A stretch of DNA of 64,000 bases, taken from the NCBI RefSeq assembly GCF_003443875.1, contig NZ_CP027482.1, positions 682,001 to 746,000 on the forward strand. Reading direction: 5' to 3'. Position 1 is the stretch's first letter. Every line of letters starts with the position of its first letter. Both the position numbers and the translations under genes were made by a program. This document shows, piece after piece, positions 60,997-64,000 of this stretch. A model generated the notes under the pieces. It was not told where the DNA came from. It saw only the letters and a program-made list of their open reading frames with translations, and ran no database searches. The DNA comes from Aeromicrobium sp. A1-2 (lineage in GTDB: Bacteria > Actinomycetota > Actinomycetes > Propionibacteriales > Nocardioidaceae).

Positions 60997-62985
60997 ATGA
61001 CCTCGACCGCACGCACAGTCTGGACGCCGTCGGCCGACGACGTCGCCGACACGAACATCGCTCGTTTCGCGAGCTGGCTGCGCGAGACCCGAGGGCTCGA
61101 CGTCGGCACGTACGACCAGATGTGGCAGTGGTCGGTCGATCATCTCGAGCAGTTCTGGGCCGCGGTGTGGGAGTACTACGAGATAGGTGATCCGGTTCCC
61201 GACGACGAGGTGCTGATCGATCGGCGGATGCCGGGTGCCGAATGGTTCCCGCACGCCCGTGCCAACGTCGCCGAGTACATCCTGCGTCCCCGATCGGACG
61301 ACGGTGAGGTCGCGATCGTCACGGTGGGGGAGACCGGGGCGCCGGTCGAGATCACGTGGGGCGGGCTGCGTCGTCAGGTCGCCAGCCTTGCCGCGACGAT
61401 GCGCCGACTCGGCGTGCGGGAGGGCGATGTCGTCGCCAGCTTCCTGCCCAACATCGGCGAGACGCTGGTAGCAGGTCTCGCGACCGCCTCTCTCGGCGCA
61501 ATCTGGTCGGGAGTCGGCCAGGACTACGCCGCACAGGCTGCGACCGACAGGTTCGCCCAGCTCGAGCCGGTGCTGCTGTTCGCGGCCGACGGACACGTCT
61601 TCAACGGCATTCCGCGGGACCAGCGTGCCTCCGTCACCGAGCTGCGCTCGAACCTGCCCACCGTGCGTCATGTCATCGGGGTCACGCGTCTGGGACACGG
61701 CCTTGACGACACGATCGACTTCGCGGTCGCCGTCGGCGACGACGTGCCCTTCGAGCCGGTCGACACCCCGTTCGGCCACCCGCTGTGGGTGCTGTTCTCG
61801 TCGGGCACGACCGGGCTGCCCAAGGGCATCGTGCACTCCCACGGCGGGGTCCTGGTGGAGCAGGTCCAGATGCTGGGGCTCAACTGGGACCTTCGCGCGA
61901 CCGACCGCTACACGTGGTACACCTCGCCCAGCTGGGTCATGTGGAACACGGTGCTCGCCGCGCTGGGCGCCGGGTCGTCCGTCGTGTGCTTCGACGGGGC
62001 CCCGATGGCGACCGGTCCGCGGTCTCTGTGGAACCTGGTGGCCGAGCAGCAGGTCACGATCTTCGGAACCAGTCCTGGATTCCTGGCCGCCTCTCAGGAC
62101 GCGGGTGTGCGACCCGCCGCCCAGCACGACCTGAGTGCCCTGCGCATCATGGGCAGCACCGGAGCGCCCCTCCCCGAGCGAGCGTTCGACTACGTCACGC
62201 AGGAGGTCGGCGACCTGCCGCTGTTCTCGATGTCCGGGGGCACCGACGTGGCAGGGGCGTTCGCCCTGGGCGCGCCCAACGTGCCGGTATGGGCGGGTGA
62301 GCTGCCGGTCCGTGGCCTCGGCGTCGCGGTCGAGGCGTGGGACGACGAGGGCCGACGGGTCGTGGATCGCGTCGGCGAGCTCGTGGTGACCCACCCCATG
62401 CCAAGCATGCCGATCCACTTCTGGGCCGATGCCGACGGGTCGAAGTACCGTGCGGCCTACTTCGAGACGTTTCCCGGTGTGTGGCGGCACGGTGACTGGA
62501 TCACGATCTCCGACCGCGGCAGCGTGATCGTGCACGGTCGGTCGGACTCGACTCTCAACCGGCACGGCGTGCGCATGGGTTCGGCAGACATCTACGCCGC
62601 GGTCGAGTCGATGCCAGAGGTCGCCGAGGCGCTCGTGATCGGCGCGGAGGAGATCGACGGGGGCTATTGGATGCCGCTGTTCGTCGTGCTGCAGCCCGGG
62701 GTCGAGCTCGATGACGTCACGGTCTCGACGATGCGCACCCGGATCCGTGAGATGGCGTCGCCGAGGCACGTGCCAGACGAGATCATCGCCGTGCGGGGCA
62801 TCCCTCACACCCGCACCGGCAAGAAGCTCGAGGTGCCGATCAAGCGGCTGATCCAGGGTGTCGAGCTGGCCCAGGTCGTCTCGCCCGCGGTCGTCGACGA
62901 CGTGTCACTCCTCGAGGACTTCAGGGTCATCGCGGCGCAGCGCCTCGACGAGGTGCGTTCCCGGATGGTTCCGCAGGACGGCTGA
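60997..62985 (+). CDS. Acetoacetyl-CoA synthetase-like ligase
   Basis: A 662-aa ANL-family ligase of the acetoacetate-CoA ligase type: N-terminal ACAS domain (WQWSVDHLEQFW), LFSSGTTGLPKGIVHSHGG loop, SWVMWN, GGTDVAG, and C-terminal RTGKKLEVPIKRL with the catalytic Lys. It would activate acetoacetate or another 3-oxo short acid with ATP and CoA. Third gene after thiolase and crotonase, so acetoacetate may be a pathway product. ATG 60997 follows AAGGAGCGCC. Confidence 0.88.
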   Translation: MTSTARTVWTPSADDVADTNIARFASWLRETRGLDVGTYDQMWQWSVDHLEQFWAAVWEYYEIGDPVPDDEVLIDRRMPGAEWFPHARANVAEYILRPRSDDGEVAIVTVGETGAPVEITWGGLRRQVASLAATMRRLGVREGDVVASFLPNIGETLVAGLATASLGAIWSGVGQDYAAQAATDRFAQLEPVLLFAADGHVFNGIPRDQRASVTELRSNLPTVRHVIGVTRLGHGLDDTIDFAVAVGDDVPFEPVDTPFGHPLWVLFSSGTTGLPKGIVHSHGGVLVEQVQMLGLNWDLRATDRYTWYTSPSWVMWNTVLAALGAGSSVVCFDGAPMATGPRSLWNLVAEQQVTIFGTSPGFLAASQDAGVRPAAQHDLSALRIMGSTGAPLPERAFDYVTQEVGDLPLFSMSGGTDVAGAFALGAPNVPVWAGELPVRGLGVAVEAWDDEGRRVVDRVGELVVTHPMPSMPIHFWADADGSKYRAAYFETFPGVWRHGDWITISDRGSVIVHGRSDSTLNRHGVRMGSADIYAAVESMPEVAEALVIGAEEIDGGYWMPLFVVLQPGVELDDVTVSTMRTRIREMASPRHVPDEIIAVRGIPHTRTGKKLEVPIKRLIQGVELAQVVSPAVVDDVSLLEDFRVIAAQRLDEVRSRMVPQDG

Positions 62986-63008
62986 TGCTCGGCGACGATG
63001 CCGGCGGG

Positions 63009-63548
63009 TCAGGCGTGGATGAGGTCGGCCAGCGACTCGCGCACGGCCGGTCGCACGCCGGCCGGGACATTGGATCGGGGCGGGTACGCCGGCAGGTGGT
63101 CGAGGCCGAGCTCCTGCACCACCGCGGAGATGTTCGCGAACATCGCCTCGACCATCGAGCTGGTCCGCCCGGTGGACGACACGACAACGGCGGCGGCCTC
63201 CCTGCGCCGGGTGGGTCGGCCGTCGAGGGTGTCGCGAAGCATCGATGCGTACGCCTCGACGGCCACCCTGACGTCGTCCTCGGTCCAACGCCCCGGTTTG
63301 ACCCGTGCGATCGCACCGGTCGGCAGCGCCCAGACGTCGCCGTCGACCAGGAGCTCCGCGGCGGCCGCCATCATCGAGGCGGTCTCGCGCAGCTCGAGCT
63401 GCCAGACGTAGACCAGGTCGCCGGTCGACTCCAGCTCGGCGCGGTGTCGCGACCAGACCTGCTTCGACACGTCGAGGAATTTCCCTGATCCGCCCACGGC
63501 CGACAGCGCCTCGACGATCCACGCCTGCAGCGCACTGGAGTTGCTCAC
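63009..63548 (-). CDS. Hypothetical protein
   Basis: About 179 residues from GTG 63548 (SNSSALQAWIVEALSAVGG). An N-terminal region shaped like a winged helix (GKFLDVSKQVWSRHRAELESTGDLVYVWQLELRETA) is followed by basic and variable segments. The frame extends to a further GTG at 63674, so the start is uncertain; the conserved-looking part begins near 63548. Codon bias matches the genome. No family recognised. Confidence 0.55.
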   Translation of the reverse strand: MSNSSALQAWIVEALSAVGGSGKFLDVSKQVWSRHRAELESTGDLVYVWQLELRETASMMAAAAELLVDGDVWALPTGAIARVKPGRWTEDDVRVAVEAYASMLRDTLDGRPTRRREAAAVVVSSTGRTSSMVEAMFANISAVVQELGLDHLPAYPPRSNVPAGVRPAVRESLADLIHA

Positions 63549-63873
63549 CGACCAGTTGTACCGCACGTTGCCGCTGCGCCGGCTGGTCAGGACGCCAGCG
63601 ACCCGCTGCGCCACGTGACCTGCGCGGCCGGGCCGGGACCGAGCGCGGGGCCGTCCCGGGGCGGAGAGTGACACGCGGCCGATCTGCGCATACGCTCGCT
63701 TTTCTCAGCACCCCGCGTGCGAGGCGACCGAGCGGATCATCGGATCGGCCGAGCGCACCTCCCGAGGTGACCGACCGGATCGGCGCCACGACCGCTCACG
63801 CGGTTCGAGAACTGGTGGTGCACCACCATGACCACGTTGGAGGCGACATCGTGACCGGAGCCAGGAGACTGTC
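63549..63873. other. Region without a confident gene
   Basis: About 325 bp between the hypothetical protein and the truncated gene at the right edge. It may hold the 5' end of the hypothetical gene if the GTG at 63674 is used. I see no RNA gene, repeat or clear operator. Confidence 0.5.
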
Positions 63874-64000
63874 ATGACGGTGGAACCGACAGGGTTGACC
63901 GGCGGCGACGGCGAGGGTCGCGTCGAGGAGATCATGCGGGAGGTCCTGACCCGGCGCCGCGAATTCGTCGAGGAGCTGACGACCTACACCGGTGATGCGA
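63874..64000 (+). CDS. N-terminal fragment, cut by window edge
   Basis: ATG 63874 follows CAGGAGACTGTC, a good ribosome site. The visible 42 residues (MTVEPTGLTGG, then VEEIMREVLTRRREFVEEL) form an acidic/basic helical start without a recognised domain. The gene continues past the window. Confidence 0.6.
   Translation, partial: MTVEPTGLTGGDGEGRVEEIMREVLTRRREFVEELTTYTGDA

Noticed and set aside
60517..62808. 763-codon minus-strand frame opposite the crotonase and acetoacetyl-CoA synthetase
   Set aside because: High-GC shadow frame; His/Arg/Asp-rich with no motif, while the plus strand encodes recognisable enzymes.

Overview
The window is high-GC actinobacterial chromosomal DNA from a sterol-degrading organism. 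Gene content and order match the cholesterol catabolic region of Mycobacterium and Rhodococcus, but the order is rearranged. A Nocardioidales genus such as Aeromicrobium or Nocardioides is a reasonable guess from overall style; this is inference. I see no tRNA, rRNA, CRISPR array, transposase, integrase or phage gene.

Layout. 1-0.9 kb: a truncated secreted protein divergent from a TetR regulator. 0.9-6.0 kb: the steroid C/D-ring module (echA20-ipdA-ipdB-ipdC on the minus strand, ipdF and a second SDR on the plus strand). 6.1-9.2 kb: SDR, SRPBCC and zinc-MDR genes around a KstR box. 9.3-14.9 kb: fadA5 with a GMC oxidoreductase and an ALDH, divergent from cyp125. 15.1-24.9 kb: side-chain genes (ltp3, ltp4 and a DUF35 partner; an NTF2-fold/dienoyl-CoA-reductase-like/acyl-CoA-ligase operon; echA19; fadD19 and an NMO-like flavoprotein). 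24.9-28.8 kb: fadE26-fadE27-fadD17. 28.8-42.7 kb: one 14-gene run, kshA, a 99-aa protein, kshB, a flavoprotein, yrbE4AB, mce4A-F, mas4A and mas4B. 42.7-44.6 kb: fdxD, hsd4A and an SDR.

Eight KstR-type palindromes (TnnAACnnGTTnnA) lie between 6.9 and 42.7 kb, each directly in front of a catabolic gene. None lies in the C/D-ring module, as expected if that half has its own repressor (KstR2 in mycobacteria). Together the genes would import sterol (Mce4), oxidise and activate the side chain (CYP125, FdxD, FadD19, FadD17), shorten it (FadE26/27, EchA19, Hsd4A, FadA5, Ltp3/4), hydroxylate ring B at C9 (KshAB), and open the C/D rings (EchA20, IpdA-C, IpdF). FadE28/29, ChsH1/H2, Ltp2, HsaA-D and KstR are not in the window and must be elsewhere.

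44.7-52.7 kb is unrelated to sterols. It holds a proline iminopeptidase and a minus-strand operon (sulfide:quinone-reductase-like protein, 62-aa protein, AhpD-like protein, DUF2892 membrane protein, class V aminotransferase, UvrA-like ATPase) behind a CsoR/CstR-type palindrome. Divergent from it is a hibernation-factor gene behind two DosR-like boxes.

52.8-63 kb is a second acyl-CoA catabolic cluster (two crotonases, thiolase, acetoacetyl-CoA synthetase, SDR, MDR reductase, alpha/beta hydrolase, histidine-phosphatase-like protein, MFS transporter). Three of its intergenic regions share a 20-bp operator, TGAATCYRACGTCRRYTTYR, which looks like a separate regulon. The right edge holds a hypothetical protein and a truncated gene.
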